Positions 43,262-52,611 of a DNA stretch of 64,000 nucleotides are shown piece after piece. Position numbers and translations under genes: made by a program. Location: assembly GCA_945861275.1 (NCBI GenBank), contig CAMATZ010000011.1, positions 57,335 to 121,334 on the forward strand, written 5' to 3'. Source of the DNA: Bordetella parapertussis (GTDB lineage Bacteria > Pseudomonadota > Gammaproteobacteria > Burkholderiales > SG8-41). The notes under the pieces were generated by a model that was not told the origin of the DNA, did not search any database, and was given only the letters and a program-made list of their open reading frames with translations. Within the stretch, counting starts at the first letter, position 1; every line of letters starts with the position of its first letter.

Positions 43262-44197
43262 TCACACTGCTGCGTCGGCGGGCTTGCGTTCGGCCCTGGC
43301 GAGGTCTTCGCGGCGCAGGCCCAGCCACATCAGTAAGGGACTGCCGACCAGCACAGAGGAATAGATGCCGAAGCAGATGCCGATGGTCAGCGCCAGTGCG
43401 AAATAATGCAGCGTCTCACCGCCGAAAATCAGCATCGAGCACACCATCAACTGCGTGCAGCCGTGGGTGATGATGGTGCGCGACATGGTGGCGGTGATCG
43501 CGTTGTCAATCACCTGCGGCACAGGCGTGGTGCGGAACCTGCGGTTGCGGAAATTCTCGCGCACCCGGTCCATCACCACTACCGATTCATTGACCGAGTA
43601 ACCCAGAATCGCCAGCACCGCCGCCAGCACCGGCAGTGAAAATTCCCACTGAAACAGCGAGAAACATCCGAGAATAATCACCACGTCGTGCAGGTTGGCG
43701 ACGATCGCCGAGACGCCGAACTTCCACTCGAAGCGCAGCCACAGGTAGAGCACAATACCGATCGACACGAACAGCAGCGCCAGCGCACCGTTATCCAGCA
43801 ATTCCTTGCCGACCTGCGGGCCGACGAACTCGACGCGCTTGAGGTCCACCGTGCTGTCGATTTGCTTCAACGCCACCAAAACCTGCTCCGACAATTTGGC
43901 ACTGGTCACGCCCTGTTTCACCGGCAGGCGAATCAACACATCGCGGGTCGTTCCAAAATTCTGCACGCTGGCCTCGGTGAAGCCGAGCTTGGCCATGGCA
44001 TCGCGTATCTGGTTGAGGTCGGCGGGCTGGCTGTAGCGCACTTCCATCACCGTGCCGCCGGTGAAATCCACCCCCAGATGCAGGCCCTTGGTCGCCAGGG
44101 ACACCACCGCGATCAAAAACGTAATCAAGGAGATCACGTTGAAGATCAGCGCGTGGCGCATGAATGGTATGTCGCGTTTGAATCTGAAAAATTCCAT
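43262..44197 (-). CDS. secF: Protein translocase subunit SecF
   Basis: A 311-residue protein. The first membrane segment is HALIFNVISLITFLIAVVSL. The periplasmic domain starts with GLHLGVDFTGGTVMEVRYSQ, the conserved G-x-D-F-x-G-G-T block. Five more membrane segments follow, including AVLAILGYSVNESVVVMDRV, where SecF/RND proteins carry the proton-relay Asp. With SecD it draws pre-proteins across the membrane using the proton gradient. It follows secD on the same strand across a 94-base gap that is mostly repeat. Confidence 0.95.
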   Translation of the reverse strand: MEFFRFKRDIPFMRHALIFNVISLITFLIAVVSLATKGLHLGVDFTGGTVMEVRYSQPADLNQIRDAMAKLGFTEASVQNFGTTRDVLIRLPVKQGVTSAKLSEQVLVALKQIDSTVDLKRVEFVGPQVGKELLDNGALALLFVSIGIVLYLWLRFEWKFGVSAIVANLHDVVIILGCFSLFQWEFSLPVLAAVLAILGYSVNESVVVMDRVRENFRNRRFRTTPVPQVIDNAITATMSRTIITHGCTQLMVCSMLIFGGETLHYFALALTIGICFGIYSSVLVGSPLLMWLGLRREDLARAERKPADAAV

Positions 44198-44211
44198 GTT
44201 TTCTTAGCCCC

Positions 44212-44295
44212 GTGAGCAGTAAGCGCTTAACAGTGAACAGAAAAACCTGTCACCTTGCGCAGCCTGCTGTTTACTGTTTACCGTTGACTGTTCAC
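44212..44295. repeat. Heptad self-complementary element between secD and secF
   Basis: The left arm GTGAGCAGTAAGCGCTTAAC then AGTGAACAG (44212-44240) pairs with CTGTTTACTGTTTACCGTTG then ACTGTTCACC (44266-44295). Its right end supplies the TGA stop of secD at 44292-44294. Confidence 0.75.
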
Positions 44296-46187
44296 CGTTT
44301 ATTGGTAGTGGCACCTTCAGGCCGCCACACCTGCCCAATCGACACGCTTTCCAGCTTGCGCCGCGTGCCGTACCACAAGTTGACCAGCGCGCGCGACAGC
44401 ATCACCGCGCTGAACATCGAGGTCAATATGCCCAGACAATGCACCACCGCAAACCCTTTCACCGGTCCGGACCCGAACGCGAACAGCGCAATGCCCGCGA
44501 TCAAGGTGGTGACGTTGGAATCGAAAATGGTGCCCCACGCGCGGTCGTAACCCGCGTAGATCGCGGCCTGCGGCGTAGTGCCGCTGCGCAGTTCCTCGCG
44601 CACGCGTTCGTTGATCAGCACGTTGGCGTCAATCGCCATGCCCAATGCGAGTGCTATGGCGGCAATGCCGGGCAGTGTCAGCGTCGCTTGCAGCATTGAC
44701 AATAATGCTATTAAAAACAATAGGTTACATGAAAGCGCCACAATCGATATCACGCCGAACAACATGTAATAAACGATCATGAACACCGCAATCGCGGCAA
44801 ACCCGTACCACATCGACCGGAAGCCGATCTTGATGTTTTCCGCACCCAGCGAAGGACCGACCGTGCGCTCTTCCACAATTTCCATCGGCGCCGCCAGCGC
44901 GCCCGCGCGCAGCAGCAACGACAAATCCTTGGTCTCGGTGGTGGTCTTGAAGCCGGTAATCTGGAAGCGCGCGCCGAGCTCGGACTGAATCACCGGCGCG
45001 GTCAGCACTTCGGGTTTGCCGCGGTCGATCAGCAATATCGCCATGCGGCGCTTGACACCTTCGCGCGTCACCTGCTGGATCACACGCGCGCCCTGTCCGT
45101 CAACCGTTACGCTCACAATCGGCGTGTTGCTGATGGAATCAAAGCCCGGCGAGGCGTCGGTCAAACGTTCGCCGGTGATCACCACTTGCTTGCTTAGCAG
45201 CAACGCTTCCTTGCCGCTGTCGCGCTGCGAATAATGCAGTTCGGTGCCGAACGGCACCTGCCCTTTGATCGCCTGCTCGATTTTTTGTGGATCGTAGTTG
45301 CGCCCGGCAGGATCGCCGCCGTGCGCCTCAACCATGCGAATTTCGAGTGTCGCGGTACGGCCCAAAATGTCTTTCGCGCGGGTAGTGTCCTGCACCCCGG
45401 GTAGTTGCACCACCACACGGTCGGCGCCCTGCTGCTGGATGATCGGTTCGGCCACGCCCAGTTCGTTGACGCGATTGCGCAAAGTGGTGATGTTCTGCTG
45501 CAGCGCGAATTCCTGTGTGCGGGTGACGGCTTCGAGCTTGAGCCTGGCATTGATCCTGAATTCGGAATTGTCATCCTGCGTTTTCAATTCCAGATCGGGA
45601 AACGCCTTTTCGATCTCGGCCAACCCTTTGCTCTGTGTCGCCTTGTCGCGAAACCGCACCACCACGCTGTCTTTATCGCGCGTCACACCGCTATACTGAA
45701 TTTTCTTATCGCGCAGGGTGCCGCGGATATCGCCCACCGTGGTGTCGATTTTTTTGTTGAGCGCGGCCTTCATGTCCACCTGCAGCAAAAAATGCACACC
45801 GCCGCGCAAGTCCAGGCCCATATACATCGGCAGCGCGCCTATCGACGCAAGCCACTGCGGGCTGCGCGACAACAGGTTGAGCGCGACCACGTAGTCTTCG
45901 CCTAATTTTGACTGCAGCAACTCTTTGGCTTTCAACTGCGTATCGGTGTCGCCAAAGCGCGCCTTGATGCCCGTTTGATCCTGCATCAAGCCTTCGGGTT
46001 TGAAGCCGCCTTTGGTCAGCGCATCTTCAACGCGGCCCAGCAGCGTGGCATCGATCTTCACCGTGGGTTTGAGCGGCGATACCTGCACCGCAGGCGACTC
46101 GCCGTAGAAATTGGGCACCGTGTAAAGGAACCCCATCACCAGCAAAACGGCGATCAGGATGTATTTCCAGAGGGGGTAGCGGTTCAT
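44292..46187 (-). CDS. secD: Protein translocase subunit SecD
   Basis: The ATG at 46187 gives 631 residues; a longer frame would include the upstream repeat. MNRYPLWKYILIAVLLVMGF is the first membrane segment. MGLDLRGGVHFLLQVDMKAA follows near residue 118 and begins the periplasmic region. The P1 domain contains DRVVVQLPGVQDTTRAKDIL, and the C-terminal membrane bundle holds LTLPGIAAIALALGMAIDAN, then VLINERVREEL and YDRAWGTIFDSNVTTLIAG. SecD works with SecF and YajC at the SecYEG channel. The last codons lie in the heptad element. Confidence 0.95.
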   Translation of the reverse strand: MNRYPLWKYILIAVLLVMGFLYTVPNFYGESPAVQVSPLKPTVKIDATLLGRVEDALTKGGFKPEGLMQDQTGIKARFGDTDTQLKAKELLQSKLGEDYVVALNLLSRSPQWLASIGALPMYMGLDLRGGVHFLLQVDMKAALNKKIDTTVGDIRGTLRDKKIQYSGVTRDKDSVVVRFRDKATQSKGLAEIEKAFPDLELKTQDDNSEFRINARLKLEAVTRTQEFALQQNITTLRNRVNELGVAEPIIQQQGADRVVVQLPGVQDTTRAKDILGRTATLEIRMVEAHGGDPAGRNYDPQKIEQAIKGQVPFGTELHYSQRDSGKEALLLSKQVVITGERLTDASPGFDSISNTPIVSVTVDGQGARVIQQVTREGVKRRMAILLIDRGKPEVLTAPVIQSELGARFQITGFKTTTETKDLSLLLRAGALAAPMEIVEERTVGPSLGAENIKIGFRSMWYGFAAIAVFMIVYYMLFGVISIVALSCNLLFLIALLSMLQATLTLPGIAAIALALGMAIDANVLINERVREELRSGTTPQAAIYAGYDRAWGTIFDSNVTTLIAGIALFAFGSGPVKGFAVVHCLGILTSMFSAVMLSRALVNLWYGTRRKLESVSIGQVWRPEGATTNKR

Positions 46188-46193
46188 TTTTTC

Positions 46194-46271
46194 GTGAGGC
46201 GTAAGGAGGCAAGGCGTGAGGCGCAGGGGTTGCGCGCCACCGCGCCTCACCCCTCGCGCCTTACGCCTTAC
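46194..46271. repeat. Heptad self-complementary element between yajC and secD
   Basis: The left arm GTGAGGCGTAAGGAGGCAAG then GCGTGAGGCG (46194-46223) pairs with CGCCTCACCCCTCGCGCCTT then ACGCCTTAC (46243-46271). Its right end includes the TAA stop of yajC (46268-46270). Confidence 0.75.
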
Positions 46272-46594
46272 GAGATATTCTTGAGCGTACCCTTGGGCAG
46301 CACCACCTGAACGGCAGAACGCTGCAGCACCATCTCCACCCCCTGCGCGACTTCGAGTGTGACGTAGGCTTCGCTGATTTTGGTGACGCGGCCCAGGATG
46401 CCGCCGCCGCTGACCACCTCATCGCCTTTTGCCAGCGCTTCGACCATCGCCTTATGCTCTTTGGCGCGCTTCATTTGCGGACGGATCATCATGAAATACA
46501 GCACGCCGAACATCAACACGATGAGCACCATGCTTTCGATGCCGCCGCCCGCCGTCTGGCCGCTGCTTTGAGCCCAAGCCTGACTGATAAACAT
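46268..46594 (-). CDS. yajC: Preprotein translocase accessory protein YajC
   Basis: A 108-residue protein with one membrane segment, MVLIVLMFGVLYFMMIRPQM (near residues 23-42), whose FMMIRPQMKRAKEHK end is the YajC signature. A small cytoplasmic beta domain follows (LAKGDEVVSGGGILGRVTKI). YajC associates with SecDF and with RND pumps. It lies between tgt and secD in the standard order. The stop codon is inside the repeat element. Confidence 0.93.
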   Translation of the reverse strand: MFISQAWAQSSGQTAGGGIESMVLIVLMFGVLYFMMIRPQMKRAKEHKAMVEALAKGDEVVSGGGILGRVTKISEAYVTLEVAQGVEMVLQRSAVQVVLPKGTLKNIS

Positions 46595-46680
46595 AGCTGC
46601 AACTCCCCCGGAAACCCGCTTTTGATGATATTACGGCGCAGACTTGAGTTTTCAAGCCGGTTGCGCAAAACCGGTGCATT

Positions 46681-47802
<1,122 letters not shown>

Positions 47803-48237
47803 TTACGTCACCAAGGCTTCCAGCGCGCGGCGCATGTCGGCGGGCATCGCCAGCGGGCGCTGCGTGTGCCGGTCGCACGCCACATGCACAAAGTGGCCTT
47901 GCGCCGCGGCCAGCGGCTCATCGTTGCGAAAAATACCGATCTCGAAACGCACGCTGCTGTTGCCCAGATGCGCAACCCGCAAGCCGCAATGCACTGCATC
48001 CGGGAACGCAATCGGGCTGAAAAACTGGCAGCCGGTGTCCACCACCAGACACACCACCGGCGACGCCTCAAGATCGAGCACGCCCTGGCGCATCATGTAT
48101 GCGTTGACTGCGGTGTCGAAAAACGAATAATAAACAACGTTGTTCACGTGCCGGTAGACATCGTTGTCCATCCAGCGCGTGGTGATGGTGATGAAGTGCC
48201 GGAAGGCGTCGCGAGGCTCGGGTTGTTTTCGTGTCAC
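47803..48237 (-). CDS. Hotdog-fold acyl-CoA thioesterase (4-hydroxybenzoyl-CoA thioesterase-like)
   Basis: A 144-residue protein from a GTG at 48237 that overlaps the queA stop (GTGA). [20 protein letters not shown] (near residues 17-36) holds the active-site Asp and the H-V-N-N loop typical of 4HBT/YbgC thioesterases, followed by the central helix [13 protein letters not shown]. Length and fold fit a homotetrameric thioesterase; the acyl group is not predictable. Its place between queA and tgt, with overlap and a 6-base gap, makes it a member of the same operon. Confidence 0.88.
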   Translation of the reverse strand: MTRKQPEPRDAFRHFITITTRWMDNDVYRHVNNVVYYSFFDTAVNAYMMRQGVLDLEASPVVCLVVDTGCQFFSPIAFPDAVHCGLRVAHLGNSSVRFEIGIFRNDEPLAAAQGHFVHVACDRHTQRPLAMPADMRRALEALVT

Positions 48238-49265
48238 GTGGAATTTCTTTCAATCAGCATGGCGTCACCGTAACTGAAAAAACGGTAACGCCGGGCTATC
48301 GCGTGCTGGTAAGCGCGGCGCACATTATCCACGCCCGCAAACGCCGACACCAGCATCAGCAGCGTCGATTTCGGCAAATGAAAGTTGGTGAGCAACCGGT
48401 CGACTATTTTAAAGGTGTAGCCCGGGGTGATAAACAGCCGCGTGTCGTCGGTGCCCGCTTTCAGTTGACCGCCCGCGGCGGCCGACTCCAGCGCGCGCAA
48501 GCTGGTGGTGCCCACCGCCATGACACGTGAGCCGCGCGCACGCGCCGCCTGTATCGCATCCACCGTGACCGGCGGCACCTGGTACCACTCGCTGTGCATC
48601 TGATGATCGCGCAAATCGCGAACCCGCACCGGTTGAAAAGTGCCCGCGCCCACGTGCAGGGTCACGTGCGCGATGACCACACCCTGCGCGCTCAGCGCTT
48701 CCAGCATCGCGCGATCAAAATGCAGGCCTGCGGTGGGTGCGGCCACCGCACCGGGTGCGCACGCGTAAACGGTTTGATAGCGCGTCTCGTCCACCGCATC
48801 TGCGGCATGCGTGATGTAAGGCGGCAGCGGCAGCGCGCCATGCTGATCCAGCAACGCAAAAATGTCCGTGCAATTTTCGAAACGCAGCTCGAAAAATTCA
48901 TTGTGCCTGCCCAGCACGCTGGCCATAACGCCACCGGCAAGCAATAGCCGGCTCCCGGCGCGCGGTGATTTGCTCGCACGCACCTGCGCCAGCGCGCGGT
49001 CGCCTGCCAGCACGCGCTCGATCAGCACTTCCACTCTGCCGCCGCTGTCCTTGGCCCCGGCAAGACGCGCCTTGATCACGCGGGTGTCGTTGAATATCAT
49101 CACGTCACCGCGCGCCACATAACTCGGCAACTGCATAAATTGGCCATCCGTGCACGCCCCACTGACCCCATCCAGGCGCAGCAATCGGCTCGCCGTGCGC
49201 GCTGCCGCCGGCGCCTGCGCAATCAGTTCCGCCGGCAGCTCAAAATCAAAATCTTGCAGAAACAT
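48234..49265 (-). CDS. queA: S-adenosylmethionine:tRNA ribosyltransferase-isomerase
   Basis: A 343-residue enzyme starting [20 protein letters not shown], the classical QueA start. [20 protein letters not shown] near residue 54, [40 protein letters not shown] and [18 protein letters not shown] are all family signatures. It transfers and isomerises the ribosyl group of SAM onto preQ1 in tRNA to form epoxyqueuosine. It is the first gene of the queA - thioesterase - tgt - yajC - secDF block. Confidence 0.96.
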   Translation of the reverse strand: MFLQDFDFELPAELIAQAPAAARTASRLLRLDGVSGACTDGQFMQLPSYVARGDVMIFNDTRVIKARLAGAKDSGGRVEVLIERVLAGDRALAQVRASKSPRAGSRLLLAGGVMASVLGRHNEFFELRFENCTDIFALLDQHGALPLPPYITHAADAVDETRYQTVYACAPGAVAAPTAGLHFDRAMLEALSAQGVVIAHVTLHVGAGTFQPVRVRDLRDHQMHSEWYQVPPVTVDAIQAARARGSRVMAVGTTSLRALESAAAGGQLKAGTDDTRLFITPGYTFKIVDRLLTNFHLPKSTLLMLVSAFAGVDNVRRAYQHAIARRYRFFSYGDAMLIERNST

Positions 49266-49296
49266 CGGGCGGATTATCCTAGAAACGGTAGTTGGA

Positions 49297-49414
49297 CGGG
49301 GTGGAGCGTGCGGTTATGGGGGTGCAGGGCAAGGCGCGACGACGCGGAATGGTTGTTCCATTCCAAGGAGTTGCAACGCCGCCATGCGCCGCCAGAACCG
49401 TGCGATCCACCCCG
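49297..49414. repeat. 118-bp imperfect palindrome
   Basis: Arms CGGGGTGGAGCGTGCGGTTA (from 49297) and AACCGTGCGATCCACCCCG (to 49414) pair, and so does the centre GGAATGG-TTGTT-CCATTCC (49347-49365). It lies in the 336-base gap between queA and the tRNA-Leu gene. The rest of the gap has no gene apart from the tRNA promoter. Confidence 0.75.
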
Positions 49415-49538
49415 TAGCGCAGTCACCCAACGGGTAATCGTTGATAGCATGAAAAACTATTAGGCCATCAAGAGGTTGGTAGCATCGCAAGCGGTCAACT
49501 GCCGTTTCTAGGATTATACGTGCGGGTATGCCGCGCAG

Positions 49539-49567
49539 TGGCGATTGCCGGCGGTCGGCGCTATAAT
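49539..49567 (+). promoter_or_regulatory. Promoter of tRNA-Leu
   Basis: A perfect -10 TATAAT lies at 49562-49567. A weak -35 TGGCGA lies at 49539-49544, with 17-base spacing. Transcription would start about 28 bases before the mature tRNA. Confidence 0.5.
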
Positions 49568-49601
49568 CCGCGCCTCCCAGTTGTTCCCGTTGGCTTCCCT
49601 T

Positions 49602-49688
49602 GCCGGGATGGCGGAATTGGTAGACGCACGGGACTCAAAATCCCGCGCTGGCAACAGCGTGCCGGTTCGATTCCGGCTCCCGGCACCA
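49602..49688 (+). tRNA. tRNA-Leu (anticodon CAA)
   Basis: An 87-nt class II tRNA with encoded CCA. The acceptor strands GCCGGGA and TCCCGGC pair, the D-arm reads GGCGGAATTGGTAGACGC, and the anticodon stem GGGA/TCCC holds the loop CTCAAAA with anticodon CAA at 49636-49638. The variable arm GCTGGCAACAGC is long, as expected for leucine. The T-arm is CCGGTTCGATTCCGG. It reads UUG codons. Accessory genes start just beyond it. Confidence 0.95.
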
Positions 49689-49792
49689 GATCAAATTCAA
49701 AGACATCCAGGAACCTCCAGTGAGTAGCAGTTTTTCATAGGAGAAATTGCAAAAATCGAAGAATCCGCTGTGTCATTTCAAAAAGGATTTCT

Positions 49793-50719
49793 ATGAAGGT
49801 TTGTGTGGTGGGTGCTGGTGGAGTAGGAGGCCTGCTCGCTGCGGTGTTGCGGCGGGCGGGAGTCGATGTCAGTCTTTTGGTAACCGAACGACACTTGACG
49901 GCGATTCGGCGCAATGGCCTGACTTTGATTGCCCCGAGCGGTCGATTCAACGTTGAAATTCAAGCGGAGCTTGATCCGCACACAATCGGCGCCTGTGACG
50001 TCGTTGTCGTGACTCCGAAGATGTGGGCCGTTGAAGCGATTGCGCCCACGCTCCGGCCGCTGCTGGGGAAAGACACCGTCGTCATTCCTGTCCAGAACGG
50101 TATCGATGCGCCAGGGATACTCGCCAAGGCTCTCGGCTGGGAGCACGTCGTCTATGGATCCGCGTCAATGAACGCCGCCATCGAGGAGCCCGGCGTAATC
50201 CGTCAGCGCAATCCCAACCACGCGATCACTGTGGCCGAGGCGAAAGGCGTCGAGTCCGCGAGACTGCTCAAGATGAAGGAGACCTTCGAGGCGGCGGGTA
50301 TTTCGGTCGAAATCGGCGCCGATGGTCCCACCCTGCTGTGGGACAAGTTCATCGGATTGGTTGCGAACAGCTCGCTGTGCGCACTGCTCCGATCGCCCAT
50401 GGGTGTGGTACAAAAGGACGATGACTGCTGGTCGCTCTACACGGCCGTATTCAACGAGGTCGTTGCGGCGGGGCGCGCGGTCGGTATTTCGATCCCCGTG
50501 GAGAAGGCAGAGGCGCGGCTCGCGCGCGCGCGAACATCGCCACCGATGGTGATGCCCTCCATGGCTGTCGATCTGATGGCGGGCAATCGCCTGGAGTTGC
50601 CGTGGCTCGGTGGGCGAGTCAGGGATCTTGGAAGGGAACACGGCATCCCTACGCCAGCGAATGATTTTATCTGGGCTGCGTTGAAACCGTTTTTGTCGGG
50701 TAAGGCGCCAGCAGGATAA
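49793..50719 (+). CDS. 2-dehydropantoate 2-reductase family (ApbA/PanE-like)
   Basis: A 308-residue protein. MKVCVVGAGGVGGLLAAVLR is the NADP-binding loop. VVVVTPKMWAVEAIAPTLRP and VIPVQNGIDAP continue the Rossmann domain, and LLWDKFIGLVANSSLCALL carries the catalytic Lys. The C-terminal helical domain has a Ser-rich substrate segment. It lacks a link to pantothenate genes and precedes an LLM-class enzyme by three bases, so it may reduce another 2-oxo acid in a catabolic pathway. It is the first gene after tRNA-Leu. Confidence 0.86.
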   Translation: MKVCVVGAGGVGGLLAAVLRRAGVDVSLLVTERHLTAIRRNGLTLIAPSGRFNVEIQAELDPHTIGACDVVVVTPKMWAVEAIAPTLRPLLGKDTVVIPVQNGIDAPGILAKALGWEHVVYGSASMNAAIEEPGVIRQRNPNHAITVAEAKGVESARLLKMKETFEAAGISVEIGADGPTLLWDKFIGLVANSSLCALLRSPMGVVQKDDDCWSLYTAVFNEVVAAGRAVGISIPVEKAEARLARARTSPPMVMPSMAVDLMAGNRLELPWLGGRVRDLGREHGIPTPANDFIWAALKPFLSGKAPAG

Positions 50720-50722
50720 TTC

Positions 50723-51694
50723 ATGCCAGTCACCATCGCCGCCGGTATCGGCCTGATGGAATACCCGTTCCGGACCGCCTCCGGTTTCTGGCGTTGGGTC
50801 GATCTGTGCGAGCAGGGCGGCGTCGACTCGATCTGGCAGAGCGACCGCCTGGTGAGCCGCACCCCGGTACTGGAATGTATGACGGCCCTGGCCGCCATCG
50901 CCGGCCGCACGCGACGGATCAAGTTCGGGGTCAACGTCGTCGCGGTGGCGATGCGCGATCCGGTGCTGCTGGCCAAGCAATGCGCGACCATCGACGTGCT
51001 GTCCGAAGGCCGCATGCTGCCCGCCTTTGGCATCGGCAGTCCGCGCGGGCTGGAATGGGATGCCATGCACCTCGACCCCACCACGCGCGGCCGCAAGACC
51101 GACGAGGCGCTGGAGATCATTTCCCGGCTGTGGAAGGGCGAGAAGCTGACCTACGCCGGGAAGCACTTCCGGTTGACGAACGCCTCGATCTCGCCGCTGC
51201 CCGCCCAGACCGAACTTCCGATGTGGATCGGTGGTTCGTCGGACGCAGCCGTTCGGCGGACGGTCAAATACGGCACTGGCTGGCAGGCGGGATCCGAGAC
51301 GCCCGAGGCCGTCGGTCAGGTCATTGCTGCGATCAAGGACGCCGCCACCACGGCCGGCCGCTCAATCGACGAGGATCACTACGGCGCTGCATTCGCCTAT
51401 CGCTTTGGTAACCGGGATGATCCCGGCGTGGCGAAGGTGATGGAGCACTATAAGGCCCGCACCGGACGCGACGCTGGTGTGCATTTCGCCTTCGGCGATG
51501 CCGAGGCGATCATCCAGCGGATCGCGCGCTACGTCGAGAATGGCGCCTGTAAGTTCATTCTGCGCCCGGCGGCGGATGGGGACGAGGATATGTACACGCA
51601 GACCAAGCGGTTGGTGGAGGAGGTGCTGCCACTCATGGCGGAGCGCTGGCCGCGGCGCGCGAAAAACCAGGGGTTAAACGGCCGGGCAGATTGA
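50723..51694 (+). CDS. LLM-class flavin/F420-type oxidoreductase
   Basis: A 323-residue luciferase-like protein. ASGFWRWVDLCEQGGVDSIW near residue 19, IKFGVNVVAVAMRDPVLLAK, GRMLPAFGIGSPRGLEWDAM (an Arg/Gly loop typical of coenzyme binding) and LPMWIGGSSDAAVRRTVKYG outline the TIM barrel. Cofactor choice between FMN and F420 cannot be decided. It starts three bases after the ApbA-like gene and is almost certainly co-transcribed with it. It differs from the group-1 LLM protein at 21093-22103. Confidence 0.83.
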   Translation: MPVTIAAGIGLMEYPFRTASGFWRWVDLCEQGGVDSIWQSDRLVSRTPVLECMTALAAIAGRTRRIKFGVNVVAVAMRDPVLLAKQCATIDVLSEGRMLPAFGIGSPRGLEWDAMHLDPTTRGRKTDEALEIISRLWKGEKLTYAGKHFRLTNASISPLPAQTELPMWIGGSSDAAVRRTVKYGTGWQAGSETPEAVGQVIAAIKDAATTAGRSIDEDHYGAAFAYRFGNRDDPGVAKVMEHYKARTGRDAGVHFAFGDAEAIIQRIARYVENGACKFILRPAADGDEDMYTQTKRLVEEVLPLMAERWPRRAKNQGLNGRAD

Positions 51695-52540
51695 GGTCCT
51701 GAGATTAAGAGCGCATTCTGAGCTGCGCTCAGTGGGCAGTAGGCCCATTTCGGCCAATCATGGTTGTCTCTGGCAATGACTGCTCCTCGGCCGAAGCCGC
51801 CGCTGGCAACTCGGTCCGGCAACGTCCGCAGTTATCTAGAGTTGACGTTGATCCGGATAGCCATGCCGAACGGCTGCTTTAGAAAATTCATTTCGGCAGG
51901 ACTCGATACCGGCGGTTCCTTGCATCTCTACTGCTGCCGTTCAGATCTGAGAAAGCAGTCGCTCAAAATTGGAGTCTCCTGATTGACTTTCTGACTGAGC
52001 GCGCGGGTCTGGGGAAAGTCCTGCGCAAAAAATCTCTTTGGAATTTTCAAAATCATGAGGAAAGACCGGGAGGGCCGTGACCTTCATGTGCTCCTTGACG
52101 CGAGGAAGCGACAGGTGGGCCGGCTTCTTGTAGGTCGGATTGGCGGTGCGTTCCTCGAACGCGATGCCGGTGCCGATGCGTTCAAACTCGTAGAGTTCCT
52201 CGGCGCTCGCCTGCCGGACGAGGTAATAGGGCTGGTGCGCTAAATCCGGGGCAGTCTCAAATCGGATCGTCACCACCTCGGCTGCGCCCAGTCCCCGGGT
52301 ATTGCGCACCCACCTCCACGCTTATGCCTGTCGAATCTACGCCGCATCGTTCCGTGCAAGTATCGGGCTTCGCATGTATTTGCCTGCTCACCCCGACGCG
52401 TCGCCTCCTATTCGCTTCCTGTTCGTCAGGCCAGCGCTTTGCCTACAGCTTCCTTCAGATTCCCAACGCCCAGGGCACCCTTGCCGTTCGGCTAACTCTT
52501 CTCCACGCCGAGTGAGCGGAGGACTTACACCTCCAAGTGA
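51695..52540. other. 846-base stretch with little coding evidence
   Basis: Nothing convincing is coded on the plus strand. On the minus strand one frame (51941-52309) is described separately. Otherwise the stretch shows no repeats or motifs I can support and may hold remains of lost genes. Confidence 0.4.
51941..52309 (-). CDS. Possible small protein or gene fragment, unknown
   Basis: A 122-residue frame. It contains [20 protein letters not shown] and [20 protein letters not shown], which look like real protein rather than random GC-rich translation (mixed acidic, aromatic and proline content), but I recognise no family. The first residues overlap no other gene. The C-terminus ([17 protein letters not shown]) is low in structure. 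It may be a remnant of a larger enzyme. It has no clear ribosome site. Confidence 0.3.
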   Translation of the reverse strand: MRNTRGLGAAEVVTIRFETAPDLAHQPYYLVRQASAEELYEFERIGTGIAFEERTANPTYKKPAHLSLPRVKEHMKVTALPVFPHDFENSKEIFCAGLSPDPRAQSESQSGDSNFERLLSQI

Positions 52541-52590
52541 GTGCGCCCTGCCGGGCGCACAAAACAAAGAAGGGCCGCTTCGGCGGCCCT
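52541..52590 (-). terminator. Double hairpin terminator after the D-aminoacylase gene
   Basis: On the minus strand the hairpin AGGGCCGC-CGAA-GCGGCCCT (52590-52571) is followed by TCTTTGTTTT, a good intrinsic terminator 21 bases past the stop. A second perfect hairpin GTGCGCCC-TGCC-GGGCGCAC lies at 52541-52560. Confidence 0.8.
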
Positions 52591-52611
52591 TTCCGTTGCA
52601 TGAAACAAAGT

